Shown: positions 10,278-18,941 of the stretch, piece after piece | Layout of the letters: every line of letters starts with the position of its first letter | How positions within the stretch are numbered: the first letter of the stretch is position 1 | Assembly: GCA_947629565.1 (NCBI GenBank) | Contig: CANREG010000002.1 | Span: forward strand, 20,524-84,523 | From: an uncultured Lachnospiraceae bacterium | GTDB taxonomy: Bacteria; Bacillota; Clostridia; Lachnospirales; Lachnospiraceae | Reading direction: 5' to 3' | DNA: 64,000 bases | Notes under the pieces: model-generated | Database searches by the model: none | Told to the model about the DNA's origin: nothing | The model's input: the letters and a program-made list of their open reading frames with translations, nothing else | Program-made: the position numbers and the translations under genes

Positions 10278-10921
10278 TAGTAGAAGAGAGAATTGCCTCC
10301 TTTATCCAGTCTATGATTCCGGATATGGGAGGTATTTTAGGTGAGATTGAAAAAGAGGCGATAGCGGATGAGGTTCCCATTATCCGGAAGGAGACCAGGG
10401 AATGGATGAAAACATTGCTGCTTGCCACACGCCCGGTACGGGTGTTAGAGGTAGGAACGGCAGTGGGATTTTCTGCAATCTTTATGTGCAGCTGCCTTCC
10501 GGCGGAGGGGCACATCACAACCATTGAAAAGTGGAAGCCGAGAATTTGTAAGGCAAAGGAGAATTTCAAACGTGCTGACGTGGAGAACAGAATTACCCTG
10601 CTTGAAGGCGATGCGGCAGAGGTGTTAAAGGAGCTTTCCGGCAGTTTTGATTTCATTTTTATGGATGCGGCTAAGGGTCAGTATATCCATTTTCTGCCGG
10701 AGGTGCTAAGGCTGCTGGCGGAAGGCGGTATTCTGGTGTCTGACAATGTGCTTCAGGATGGTGAAGTGCTTGATTCGAAATATGTGGTGGAAAGACGGAA
10801 CCGGACGATACACAGCCGGATGCGGGAGTATCTATATACGCTGGAAAATCATGCATGCCTGACAACTTCAATCCTCCCCATAGGCGACGGGGTGGCTTTT
10901 TCGGTAAAGCGCAGCGCATAG
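10274..10921 (+). CDS. SAM-dependent O-methyltransferase
   Basis: 215 aa; 'VLEVGTAVGFSAIFM', 'FDFIFMDAAKGQY', 'GGILVSDNVLQDG'. Confidence 0.9.
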   Translation: MIVEERIASFIQSMIPDMGGILGEIEKEAIADEVPIIRKETREWMKTLLLATRPVRVLEVGTAVGFSAIFMCSCLPAEGHITTIEKWKPRICKAKENFKRADVENRITLLEGDAAEVLKELSGSFDFIFMDAAKGQYIHFLPEVLRLLAEGGILVSDNVLQDGEVLDSKYVVERRNRTIHSRMREYLYTLENHACLTTSILPIGDGVAFSVKRSA

Positions 10922-10930
10922 AGATTCAGG

Positions 10931-12199
10931 ATGGAAAGTGGTGGAAGAGGAATGAGAGAGACAGAATTGTTAGTTCCGGCGGGAAGCCTGGAAGTATTGA
11001 AGGTGGCGGTGGATTATGGCGCAGATGCGGTATATATCGGCGGAGAAGCCTTTGGATTACGGGCAAAAGCTCACAATTTTTCAATCAAAGATATGAAAGA
11101 AGCGGTTGCTTACTGCCATGCCAGAAAAGTCCGCTTATATGTGGCGGCCAATATTTTTGCCCATAATCGGGATCTTGCCGGAATCCGCTCTTATTTTGAA
11201 CGGCTGAAGCCTTTGGGGATTGACGGTTTGATTATATCTGATCCGGCAGTTTTTATGCTGGCGAAGGAGATTTTGCCGGAGGTGGAACGCCATGTCAGCA
11301 CCCAGGCGAATAACACCAATTATGGGACTTACCGATTCTGGCATGATTTGGGAGCGAAACGGGTGGTGTCCGCCAGAGAACTTTCTCTTGCCGAGCTTAA
11401 GGAAATCAGGGAGCATATCCCGGAGGATATGGAGATCGAAAGCTTTGTCCACGGCGCCATGTGCATATCCTATTCGGGAAGATGCCTGTTATCCCATTAT
11501 CTCACAGGAAGGGACGCTAACCAGGGCGCCTGCACCCACCCCTGCCGATGGAAATATGCAGTCGTGGAGGAAAAACGTCCCGGAGAATATTTTCCCGTGG
11601 ATGAGGATGAGCGGGGAACGTATATTTTTAATTCCAAGGACCTTTGCATGGTGGAGTACATTCCGGAGCTTATGGAGGCGGGGATTGACAGCTTTAAGAT
11701 TGAAGGGCGGATGAAGACGGCTCTCTATGTGGCGACTGTGGCGAGAACCTACCGGATGGCCATAGATGATTACCGACAATCACCAAAGCTATATAAAAAG
11801 CGGCTGCCATATTACAGGGAGGAGATTGGAAAGTGTACCTATCGGCAGTTTACCACAGGCTTTTACTTTGGAAAGACGGATGAAACCTCCCAGATCTATG
11901 ACAGCAATGAATATGTGAAGGATTATACCTATATCGGCAGGGTGGAGCAGGTGGATAAGGAGGGAAGGGCCTGCTTTATCCAGCGCAATAAGTTTTCCGT
12001 GGGGGAGCAGGTGGAGGCCATGCTTTTTGACGGAACCAATAAGCTGCTTACGGTCAGGGCAATCCGCAACGAAAAGGGGGAGCAGGTGGAAAGCGCCCCC
12101 CATCCGAAGGAGCAGTTGGCGGTAGATTTTGGGGAGGCGTTGGCGCCGGGAATCATCCTACGCCGGGAAACCGTCGAAAGCCCTGCGCAGCTTGTGTAG
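10931..12199 (+). CDS. U32 family peptidase (TrhP-like tRNA hydroxylation family)
   Basis: 422 aa; 'ESFVHGAMCISYSGRCLLSHYLTGRDANQGACTHPCRWKY'. Confidence 0.92.
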   Translation: MESGGRGMRETELLVPAGSLEVLKVAVDYGADAVYIGGEAFGLRAKAHNFSIKDMKEAVAYCHARKVRLYVAANIFAHNRDLAGIRSYFERLKPLGIDGLIISDPAVFMLAKEILPEVERHVSTQANNTNYGTYRFWHDLGAKRVVSARELSLAELKEIREHIPEDMEIESFVHGAMCISYSGRCLLSHYLTGRDANQGACTHPCRWKYAVVEEKRPGEYFPVDEDERGTYIFNSKDLCMVEYIPELMEAGIDSFKIEGRMKTALYVATVARTYRMAIDDYRQSPKLYKKRLPYYREEIGKCTYRQFTTGFYFGKTDETSQIYDSNEYVKDYTYIGRVEQVDKEGRACFIQRNKFSVGEQVEAMLFDGTNKLLTVRAIRNEKGEQVESAPHPKEQLAVDFGEALAPGIILRRETVESPAQLV

Positions 12200-12790
12200 C
12201 GCTTTTTTTTCAATGCGGGATACATAGGAGCGGGATATGTGCAAGGCGTCCGCCACCTCCCGCTGTGTCATGGGATTTTTGTGGAACAGGCCGTAGCGCA
12301 GGGAAAGCACCTTGAATTCACGCGGTTCTAATTGCTGATTCAGTGCCTGGTAAAGCTGTTTTACATTGTCTTCTAAGATAATGTGTTCGCTGATGTCCCT
12401 GCCCTCTGATTCCACAATGTCAAGCAGATTGATTTCGTTCCCCTCTTTATCGGTGCCGATGGGCTCGTAGAGGGAAAATTCCCTGGAGCATTTCCGCTCC
12501 TGCCGGAGCATCATCAGCAGCTCGTTTTCAATGCACCGGGAGGCGTAGGTAACCAGGCGGCTGCCCTTTTCCATGTCATAGGTGTTGATGGCTTTAATCA
12601 GCCCGATGGTTCCGATGGAGATTAAGTCATCCGTATCCCGGTCAAAATTATTGTATTTTTTTACAATATGGGCTACCAGCCGCAGATTGTATTCAACTAA
12701 GATATTACGCGCCTCTAAGTCGCCTTCCCTGCTTCTTTTCAAATAATAAAGCTCAGATTCCTTCGATAGAGGCTGTTTGAATGTCTGCAT
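12158..12790 (-). CDS. sigK: RNA polymerase sporulation sigma factor SigK, intact
   Basis: MQTFKQPLSKESELYYLKRSREGDLEARNILVEYNLRLVAHIVKKY...; start reassigned from 13063 to ATG at 12790 with AAGGTG RBS. Confidence 0.92.
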   Translation of the reverse strand: MQTFKQPLSKESELYYLKRSREGDLEARNILVEYNLRLVAHIVKKYNNFDRDTDDLISIGTIGLIKAINTYDMEKGSRLVTYASRCIENELLMMLRQERKCSREFSLYEPIGTDKEGNEINLLDIVESEGRDISEHIILEDNVKQLYQALNQQLEPREFKVLSLRYGLFHKNPMTQREVADALHISRSYVSRIEKKALHKLRRAFDGFPA

Positions 12791-12959
12791 AGGAGTCACC
12801 TTAAAGGGGTTTTTCCTTATTTTATGATGAAATTTGCCAAAAGTGCTTTTCCACAAAGGTTTTTCCCGGTTTTTGTGCAAATAAACAAAATTATAGAAAA
12901 GGTTTCTTTTTTTTTGGTAATGTGGTACAATATGAATATCTAAAATTATTTGTGAGGTC

Positions 12960-14681
12960 ATGCATATGCGAATCGGAGTAGGAAGAAAGAAAATAAGAAT
13001 CGGTGATCTGTTAGTTGCGGCGGGGGCAATTACAGAGGAACAGTTGCAGGAGGCTCTTACCATTCAGAAGGAGAAGGGGCAGAAGTTAGGCCAGACTCTT
13101 TTGGAGGAGGGCTTTATCAGTAAGGAATTATTTATTGCCGTACTGACCCAGCAGATGGGCGTGGAATATATAGATCTGAAGGGCTGCAAGTTTGATGATG
13201 ATGTATTGTCCACTATTCCTGAAGATATCGTTATGAAATATAATGTGGTTCCTTTAGGATATGATGAGAACAATCCCAATGTGTTGAGGGTTGCCATGTC
13301 GGATCCCATGGATATCATTGCGGTGGATGATATCTCTATTGCTACCGGCACCCAGGTAGAACCGCTCCTTGCCATGGAGGATGAGATAGCCGAGACGATT
13401 GGTAAGTATTACGGCAGCCATCAGGCTATGGAAGCGGCGGAAGCTTACCGGAGAGAGCGGGAAGAGGCCATGCTTTCCGAGGCGGAAGAAGAGGAGATGA
13501 ATGCGGATATTGAGAACTCTCCTATCGTACTTCTTGTAAAGCAGATATTGGAAGGCGGAGTCAGACAGAGGGCTTCCGATATCCATATTGAGCCGTTAGA
13601 GACTTCCGTTCGCGTCCGGTACCGTATCGACGGTGCACTAAAGCAGGTAATGTCCTATGATTATTCCCTGCTTTCCGGTATCTGTGCCAGATTAAAGATT
13701 ATGGGAGGCATGGATATCTCCGAGAAGAGAAAACCTCAGGACGGCCGTATCTCCATTATGGTAGACCGGAAAGAGTTTGATATCCGTGTGTCCATGCTTC
13801 CCACGGTATATGGAGAGAAGACGGTTATGCGTCTTACCTCAAAGGAAGGCTTGACGAGACCGAAATCCGGACTCGGTTTCTCACCGGAGGAGGAGAAGGT
13901 CTTCGACGGCATCTTGAGTAACCCGCATGGAATTATCCTGGTAACGGGGCCTACGGGTTCCGGTAAGTCAACGACTCTGTATACGGCGCTAAGCGAGCTG
14001 AATACAGAGGACGTGAATATCATCACGGTAGAGGACCCGGTGGAGGCGAATATCGAAGGAATCAACCAGTGTCAGGTAAATGAGAAGGCGGAGATGACAT
14101 TTGCGGCAGCCCTTCGTTCTATCTTACGTCAGGACCCGGACATTATCATGATCGGTGAGATTCGTGACGGCGAGACGGCGGATATCGCGGTAAAGGCGGC
14201 GATTACCGGACACTTGGTGGTATCTACCCTGCATACCAACTCTGCGGCTTCTACGGTAACCCGTCTGATTGATATGGGAATTGAGCCCTATACGGCCGGC
14301 GATGCGCTGGTAGGAGTAATTGCCCAGCGTCTGGTAAGAAGGCTGTGTACCTGCAAGCAGCCGAGATATGCAGAGGAGAACGAGAAGCGCCAGTTAGGCG
14401 TGGAAGGGGAAGATGATGTGGTAATCTATGAGCCGGTTGGCTGTCCCCTTTGCAATGATACCGGTTATACCGGACGTATCGGCGTGTATGAGATGATGCC
14501 GGTTTCAAGGGGACTGCAGCAGGTTATCGCTACCAATGCTCCGGCGAATGAGATTGAGAAGCAGGCTTTGGCAGAAGGCATGATGACATTGAAGCTTAGC
14601 TGCGCCAAGCATGTACTGAATGGAATCACATCTATCTCTGAGATGCGTAAGATTGTGTACGAAGCAGGAGATGATTATTGA
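12960..14681 (+). CDS. pilB: Type IV pilus assembly ATPase PilB/GspE
   Basis: 573 aa; 'GPTGSGKSTTLYTAL', 'ILRQDPDIIMIGEIRDGETADIAVKAAITGHLVVSTLHTN', CxxC pair. Confidence 0.92.
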   Translation: MHMRIGVGRKKIRIGDLLVAAGAITEEQLQEALTIQKEKGQKLGQTLLEEGFISKELFIAVLTQQMGVEYIDLKGCKFDDDVLSTIPEDIVMKYNVVPLGYDENNPNVLRVAMSDPMDIIAVDDISIATGTQVEPLLAMEDEIAETIGKYYGSHQAMEAAEAYRREREEAMLSEAEEEEMNADIENSPIVLLVKQILEGGVRQRASDIHIEPLETSVRVRYRIDGALKQVMSYDYSLLSGICARLKIMGGMDISEKRKPQDGRISIMVDRKEFDIRVSMLPTVYGEKTVMRLTSKEGLTRPKSGLGFSPEEEKVFDGILSNPHGIILVTGPTGSGKSTTLYTALSELNTEDVNIITVEDPVEANIEGINQCQVNEKAEMTFAAALRSILRQDPDIIMIGEIRDGETADIAVKAAITGHLVVSTLHTNSAASTVTRLIDMGIEPYTAGDALVGVIAQRLVRRLCTCKQPRYAEENEKRQLGVEGEDDVVIYEPVGCPLCNDTGYTGRIGVYEMMPVSRGLQQVIATNAPANEIEKQALAEGMMTLKLSCAKHVLNGITSISEMRKIVYEAGDDY

Positions 14682-14789
14682 TAGGATTTATAAGTCAGAT
14701 GGCGCTTATACTTGAATGTGGCGGCATTTGGCAAAAATACGGAGCCGTCAGGCGACGAGATATAATGTAACAGGGAAAGGGGAAAAGAC

Positions 14790-15842
14790 ATGATTGACAT
14801 CAAGGAATTATTGGCATTTTCAGTGGAGCAGAAGGCGTCCGACGTGCATATTGCAGTGGGGATTCCGCCGAAGCTTCGTATTAATGGTAAGCTGATTGAG
14901 GTGGAGAGTCCCCCATTAGAGCCGGCGGATGCGGCGGAGATGATTGGGGCTACCATGCATGAGAGACATAAGCAGATCTTGAAGGAACGGGGAGAGGTGG
15001 ACTTTTCTTTTGACTCTGATGAGACCGGCCGTTTCCGTGTGAATGTATTTATGGACCGGGGCAATATGGCAGCCGCTTACCGGCGGGTGGAGACTATAAT
15101 CCCGAGACCGGACCAGTTAGGAATTCCTACCGAGGTTGTGGAATTATATAAGAAGAAAAGAGGACTGGTTTTGGTAACCGGACCTACCGGTTCCGGTAAA
15201 TCCACCACGCTTGCTTCTATTATTAACAAAGCTAATGAGAATCTGACAGATCATATTATTACATTGGAAGACCCGATTGAGTATGTGCATCACCATAAGA
15301 AATCCGTGGTGAACCAGCGGGAGGTCGGAATGGATACCTTAAGCTACGGCAACGCCCTTCGCGCAGCCCTTCGTGAGGACCCGGACATTATTCTTTTGGG
15401 AGAGATGCGTGATTTAGAGACAATTTCCACGGCAATCACGGCGGCTGAGACCGGACACCTGGTATTCTCAACCCTGCATACGATTGGAGCGGCCAATACG
15501 ATTGACCGTATCATTGACGTATTCCCGACTCATCAGCAGCAGCAGACCCGTGTACAGCTGGCCATGATTTTGGAGGGAGTTATTTCGCAGGCGTTAGTGC
15601 CTGCTGAAGATGGCAGAGGCCGTGTGGCAGCCTTTGAGGTTATGTTTGGAAGCGCCGCTATCCGAAGCCTGATTCGTGAGGCCAAGACGCATCAGATTCA
15701 GTCCACTATCCAGACCAGTCGTCAACAGGGGATGATTACATTGGACGATCATTTGTATGAATTGTACAGAGAAGGGGCTATTAGTCGTGAAAATGCACTA
15801 ATTTACGCTCAGGATCAGGTGGCTCTGAAGAAGAAAATGTAG
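14790..15842 (+). CDS. pilT: Type IV pilus retraction ATPase PilT
   Basis: 350 aa; 'ASDVHIAVGIPPKLRINGKL', 'GPTGSGKSTTLASIINKAN', 'ALREDPDIILLGEMRDLETISTAITAAETGHLVFSTLHT'. Confidence 0.93.
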   Translation: MIDIKELLAFSVEQKASDVHIAVGIPPKLRINGKLIEVESPPLEPADAAEMIGATMHERHKQILKERGEVDFSFDSDETGRFRVNVFMDRGNMAAAYRRVETIIPRPDQLGIPTEVVELYKKKRGLVLVTGPTGSGKSTTLASIINKANENLTDHIITLEDPIEYVHHHKKSVVNQREVGMDTLSYGNALRAALREDPDIILLGEMRDLETISTAITAAETGHLVFSTLHTIGAANTIDRIIDVFPTHQQQQTRVQLAMILEGVISQALVPAEDGRGRVAAFEVMFGSAAIRSLIREAKTHQIQSTIQTSRQQGMITLDDHLYELYREGAISRENALIYAQDQVALKKKM

Positions 15843-15896
15843 AATTTTGTACAAAATTGATAAAAAATTAATTTTATGTCAATTTATTATTGCAAT

Positions 15897-15926
15897 TTTG
15901 ACGAAATTGGTTTATTATCATACTTA
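15897..15926 (+). promoter_or_regulatory. Candidate sigma-70 promoter upstream of pilC
   Basis: TTGACG-N17-TACTTA in the ~190-bp AT-rich gap. Confidence 0.35.
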
Positions 15927-16034
15927 GGAAATAGAATGTTAATAATTTGTTCATATTTTGCAGCGGAATGCATATTTAATAGTAAGGGGATTTGCAGGAT
16001 GTGAACATAGGGTGAATGGTGGAGGAGTTGTTAT

Positions 16035-17243
16035 ATGGCACAGTTTAATTATAAGGCGACCGACAAAGCTGGTAAAGCGAGAAAGGGTACAATTGATGCG
16101 GCCGACGAGTCCAAGGCAAGAGAGAAGTTAAAGGCAGAGGGGCTTACAGTCAGTGAGATTAAGGACGCCGGTGATGCAAAGCCGATTCGAATCGGCAAGA
16201 AGAAGGTAAAGAGCCGGGATTTATCCATTGTGTGTAAGCAGATGGTAAGTATTTTGAATGCAGGTGTTACCGTAATTACTGCGTTGGATATGCTTTCTGA
16301 GCAGATGGATAACAAGGTGCTGCGGGCGGCACTGATTGAGGCGAAGGTGTATGTAGAGAAGGGAGGCAATCTCTCAGACGCCATGCGTTTGAATCCCAAT
16401 GTATTCCCACCGATTATGATTAACATGGTGGCGGCAGGTGAGGCTTCCGGTAGTATGGAGACAGCTTTTGATCGTCTGTCAATTCACTTTGAGAAAGATG
16501 ATGCATTGAAAGGAAAGATTAAGGGAGCGCTTACTTATCCGATCATGGTTATGATTGTAGCGGTACTGGTAATCATCGTGGTTATGATTGCAGTTATCCC
16601 TAACTTTGTTGAGATGTTTGCAGATATGGGAACAGAACTTCCTTTAGCAACAAGAATTATGATGGCGGGCAGCGACTTTATTTTGCATAGGTGGTTTATC
16701 CTGGTTCCGGTGTTGATTGGTATCGGATTTGGCATTAAGGTTGCATTGGCAACCCCAGGCGGACAGTTGTTTGCGGCTAAGGTCGGTATTAATGCACCGA
16801 TTTTCAGCGATATGGTTATCAAGTCCAATTCTGCACAGTTTGCAAGAACGTTAAGTACATTGATGGCAGCAGGTATTCCTATGTTGGATGCTATTGAACA
16901 GGTTGCCCGGATGATGAGCAATAAGATTTTCCGGGATGGCTTGATGAATACGAAGGCGCAGGTTGCCAAAGGCTTGCCATTATCCAAGCCACTTAAGGAT
17001 ATGGATGTATTTCCAACCATGCTGGTACAGATGGTTAAGATTGGAGAAGAGACCGGTAATATTGAAGATATGATGGAGAAGGTTGCTGACCTCTATGACA
17101 GAGAGGTGGATTTGGCAACGGAATCTTTGACACAGGCTATGGAGCCGCTTACTATGGTACTGATGGCTGGTATTGTGGGCATGATTGTTGCCGCAGTATA
17201 CGGACCAATCCTCAGCATGTACGAAGGTATCGACAATATGTAA
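16035..17243 (+). CDS. pilC: Type IV pilus platform protein PilC/GspF
   Basis: 402 aa; 'MAQFNYKATDKAGKARKGTIDAADESKAREKLKAEGLTV', T2SSF repeats. Confidence 0.92.
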   Translation: MAQFNYKATDKAGKARKGTIDAADESKAREKLKAEGLTVSEIKDAGDAKPIRIGKKKVKSRDLSIVCKQMVSILNAGVTVITALDMLSEQMDNKVLRAALIEAKVYVEKGGNLSDAMRLNPNVFPPIMINMVAAGEASGSMETAFDRLSIHFEKDDALKGKIKGALTYPIMVMIVAVLVIIVVMIAVIPNFVEMFADMGTELPLATRIMMAGSDFILHRWFILVPVLIGIGFGIKVALATPGGQLFAAKVGINAPIFSDMVIKSNSAQFARTLSTLMAAGIPMLDAIEQVARMMSNKIFRDGLMNTKAQVAKGLPLSKPLKDMDVFPTMLVQMVKIGEETGNIEDMMEKVADLYDREVDLATESLTQAMEPLTMVLMAGIVGMIVAAVYGPILSMYEGIDNM

Positions 17244-17250
17244 TCCTTAC

Positions 17251-17429
17251 GAGCCTTGCACGAATATCTGGGAAACAATCTGCGCAAGCTTGCTTGCAGC
17301 CAGATTGTTTCGCGGATATTCGTATACGGCGACAAGCCGCAGCGAACTGCGAAGCAGTGAGCTGGCAAGGCTCGGTAGAGCAAAGCGACAAGCCGCAGCG
17401 AACTGCGAAGCAGTGAGCTGGCAAGGCTC
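17251..17429 (+). repeat. Nested inverted repeat plus two 45-bp direct repeats between pilC and the pilin gene
   Basis: GAGCCTTGC (17251-17259) is the inverse complement of GCAAGGCTC at 17365-17373 and 17421-17429; ~22-bp hairpin CGAATATCTGGGAAACAATCTG/CAGATTGTTTCGCGGATATTCG; direct repeats 17329-17373 and 17385-17429. Confidence 0.9.
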
Positions 17430-17507
17430 CTATTTTACAATGGTTAAATCTGCTACTGACCATAGCAGTTTTGATAAAAATATTATATAAGTAAAGGAGA
17501 GATGATT

Positions 17508-18023
17508 ATGAAAACAAACAAAGGTTTCTCAATGGTCGAGTTGATTATCGTTATTGCCATCATGGCAATCTTAGCAGGTGCGTTGGCTCCGGCGTTGATT
17601 AAGTACATCAACAAGTCTAGAATCTCAACAGATATCCAGACAGGTAACACAATTGCAACTGCAATTCAGACAGCACTTTCAGTTGAAGCTGCTTATGATG
17701 ATGCTTCTGGCACAACCTACAATCAGAAATGGACGACATTGACTGGTGGTAACGCATGGGGCCATTCCGATTCATTTATGGATGCAATCAAGGATACCGT
17801 GGGCGGCAGTAACATGCCTAAGGTTAAGTCAAAGAAGTGTGTTGGTAGTGGTGGTACCAATTATACAGGTGCTAATTTTATGTTCTATGTTGATCCAGCT
17901 GCTAACAAGGTTTTTGTTGCTATCTCTAACGGAACAACTAGCCACCTTATATTCCCGACAGCAAGTATTTGCTTGGACACTGACACAACAGTTCATGCAG
18001 CATATAACGGTATGGTTAACTAA
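17508..18023 (+). CDS. Type IV pilin (probable major pilin)
   Basis: MKTNKGFSMVELIIVIAIMAILAGALAPALIKYINKSR: class III prepilin signal with Glu+5. Confidence 0.92.
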   Translation: MKTNKGFSMVELIIVIAIMAILAGALAPALIKYINKSRISTDIQTGNTIATAIQTALSVEAAYDDASGTTYNQKWTTLTGGNAWGHSDSFMDAIKDTVGGSNMPKVKSKKCVGSGGTNYTGANFMFYVDPAANKVFVAISNGTTSHLIFPTASICLDTDTTVHAAYNGMVN

Positions 18024-18034
18024 TGTTTAATCTT

Positions 18035-18068
18035 ATTAGGCACATTTCTTTTCGGAAATGTGCCTAAT
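18035..18068 (+). terminator. Perfect 14-bp stem-loop downstream of pilin gene; no clear U-tract
   Basis: ATTAGGCACATTTC-ttttcg-GAAATGTGCCTAAT. Confidence 0.7.
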
Positions 18069-18085
18069 GGTGACAGGAGAGTGTC

Positions 18086-18913
18086 ATGGAAAAGGTTTTG
18101 ACAGGAGGGGTGGGTGTGCTGCTTGCCTGGTTCGCTGAATTTGCACTCCCGTTATCCGTATTTATTCGTGCAATTGAAGAAGAAACCTTGTGCCGGAAGT
18201 GCACTCAACTGACAGATTGTTTTGCCAGGCGGAAGACAAAGCAGGGAGATTTCCTTTATGTTGAAAAGTGGATGTTGATTTCTTTTTTTCAGGTTAGAAA
18301 GAAATGTCCCTACATACGCAGGAATACTTTGCGCAACATAATTATAAGTTTTATGGGATGCCTTGGTGTTTATCTCTTTCCTCTTTGGTCAGGAGAAATG
18401 GGGATAAGAGGCTTTTTATACGGAATTGCCGCCGCTATGTTATTTTTTCTATCTATAGTGGATTGGCAGACCCAGTATATTCCTTTGGAGTGTAATGTTA
18501 TAATTTTTTTATGCGGACTGATTCATTTATTTGCAGATTTTTCTAATTGGGTAGATTATTTAATTGGTCTTTTTGCGGTCAGCGGTTTTTTATTATTTGT
18601 AGATAGGATTTTCACGCCGGTTCTTCGGGAGAAATATCAGGGTGAAGCGGAGATCGAACATGTAATAGGGGACGGCGACATCAAATTAATGGCAGCAACT
18701 GGCTTATTATTAGGCTGGCAACTTAATTTTTTAGCATTGGGAATCGGGTGTGTAGCAGGGTCAGTTATACATTTGATTTTAATGAAAATCAGGAAGGCGG
18801 ACAGACAATTTGCCTTCGGCCCGTATTTATCTTTGGGCGTTTATATAACAATGATATGCGGTGAACAGCTGATAAGCTGGTATCTGAACATGTTGGGTAT
18901 TAAGCCCACTTAA
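18086..18913 (+). CDS. Prepilin peptidase, A24 family
   Basis: 275 aa polytopic; 'SIVDWQTQYIP' and 'GDGDIKLMAATGLLLGW' carry the two catalytic Asp positions. Confidence 0.88.
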   Translation: MEKVLTGGVGVLLAWFAEFALPLSVFIRAIEEETLCRKCTQLTDCFARRKTKQGDFLYVEKWMLISFFQVRKKCPYIRRNTLRNIIISFMGCLGVYLFPLWSGEMGIRGFLYGIAAAMLFFLSIVDWQTQYIPLECNVIIFLCGLIHLFADFSNWVDYLIGLFAVSGFLLFVDRIFTPVLREKYQGEAEIEHVIGDGDIKLMAATGLLLGWQLNFLALGIGCVAGSVIHLILMKIRKADRQFAFGPYLSLGVYITMICGEQLISWYLNMLGIKPT

Positions 18914-18941
18914 ACAAAACTTCTGATTAGCAAGGGAGGCT

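Noticed and set aside
12791-12959. Possible c-di-GMP riboswitch upstream of pilB (and upstream of pilC, 15843-16034)
   Set aside because: Expected because such riboswitches can control pili in clostridia, but I could not find the conserved motifs in either leader.
12791-13063. N-terminal 91-aa extension of the SigK ORF
   Set aside because: Overlaps the pilB 5' end and promoter; canonical SigK start with RBS is at 12790.
17093-17490. ORFs 17185-17490 (+), 17093-17383 (-), 17212-17463 (-)
   Set aside because: Created by the repeated intergenic structure between pilC and pilin; repeated peptide is the translation of the DNA repeat.
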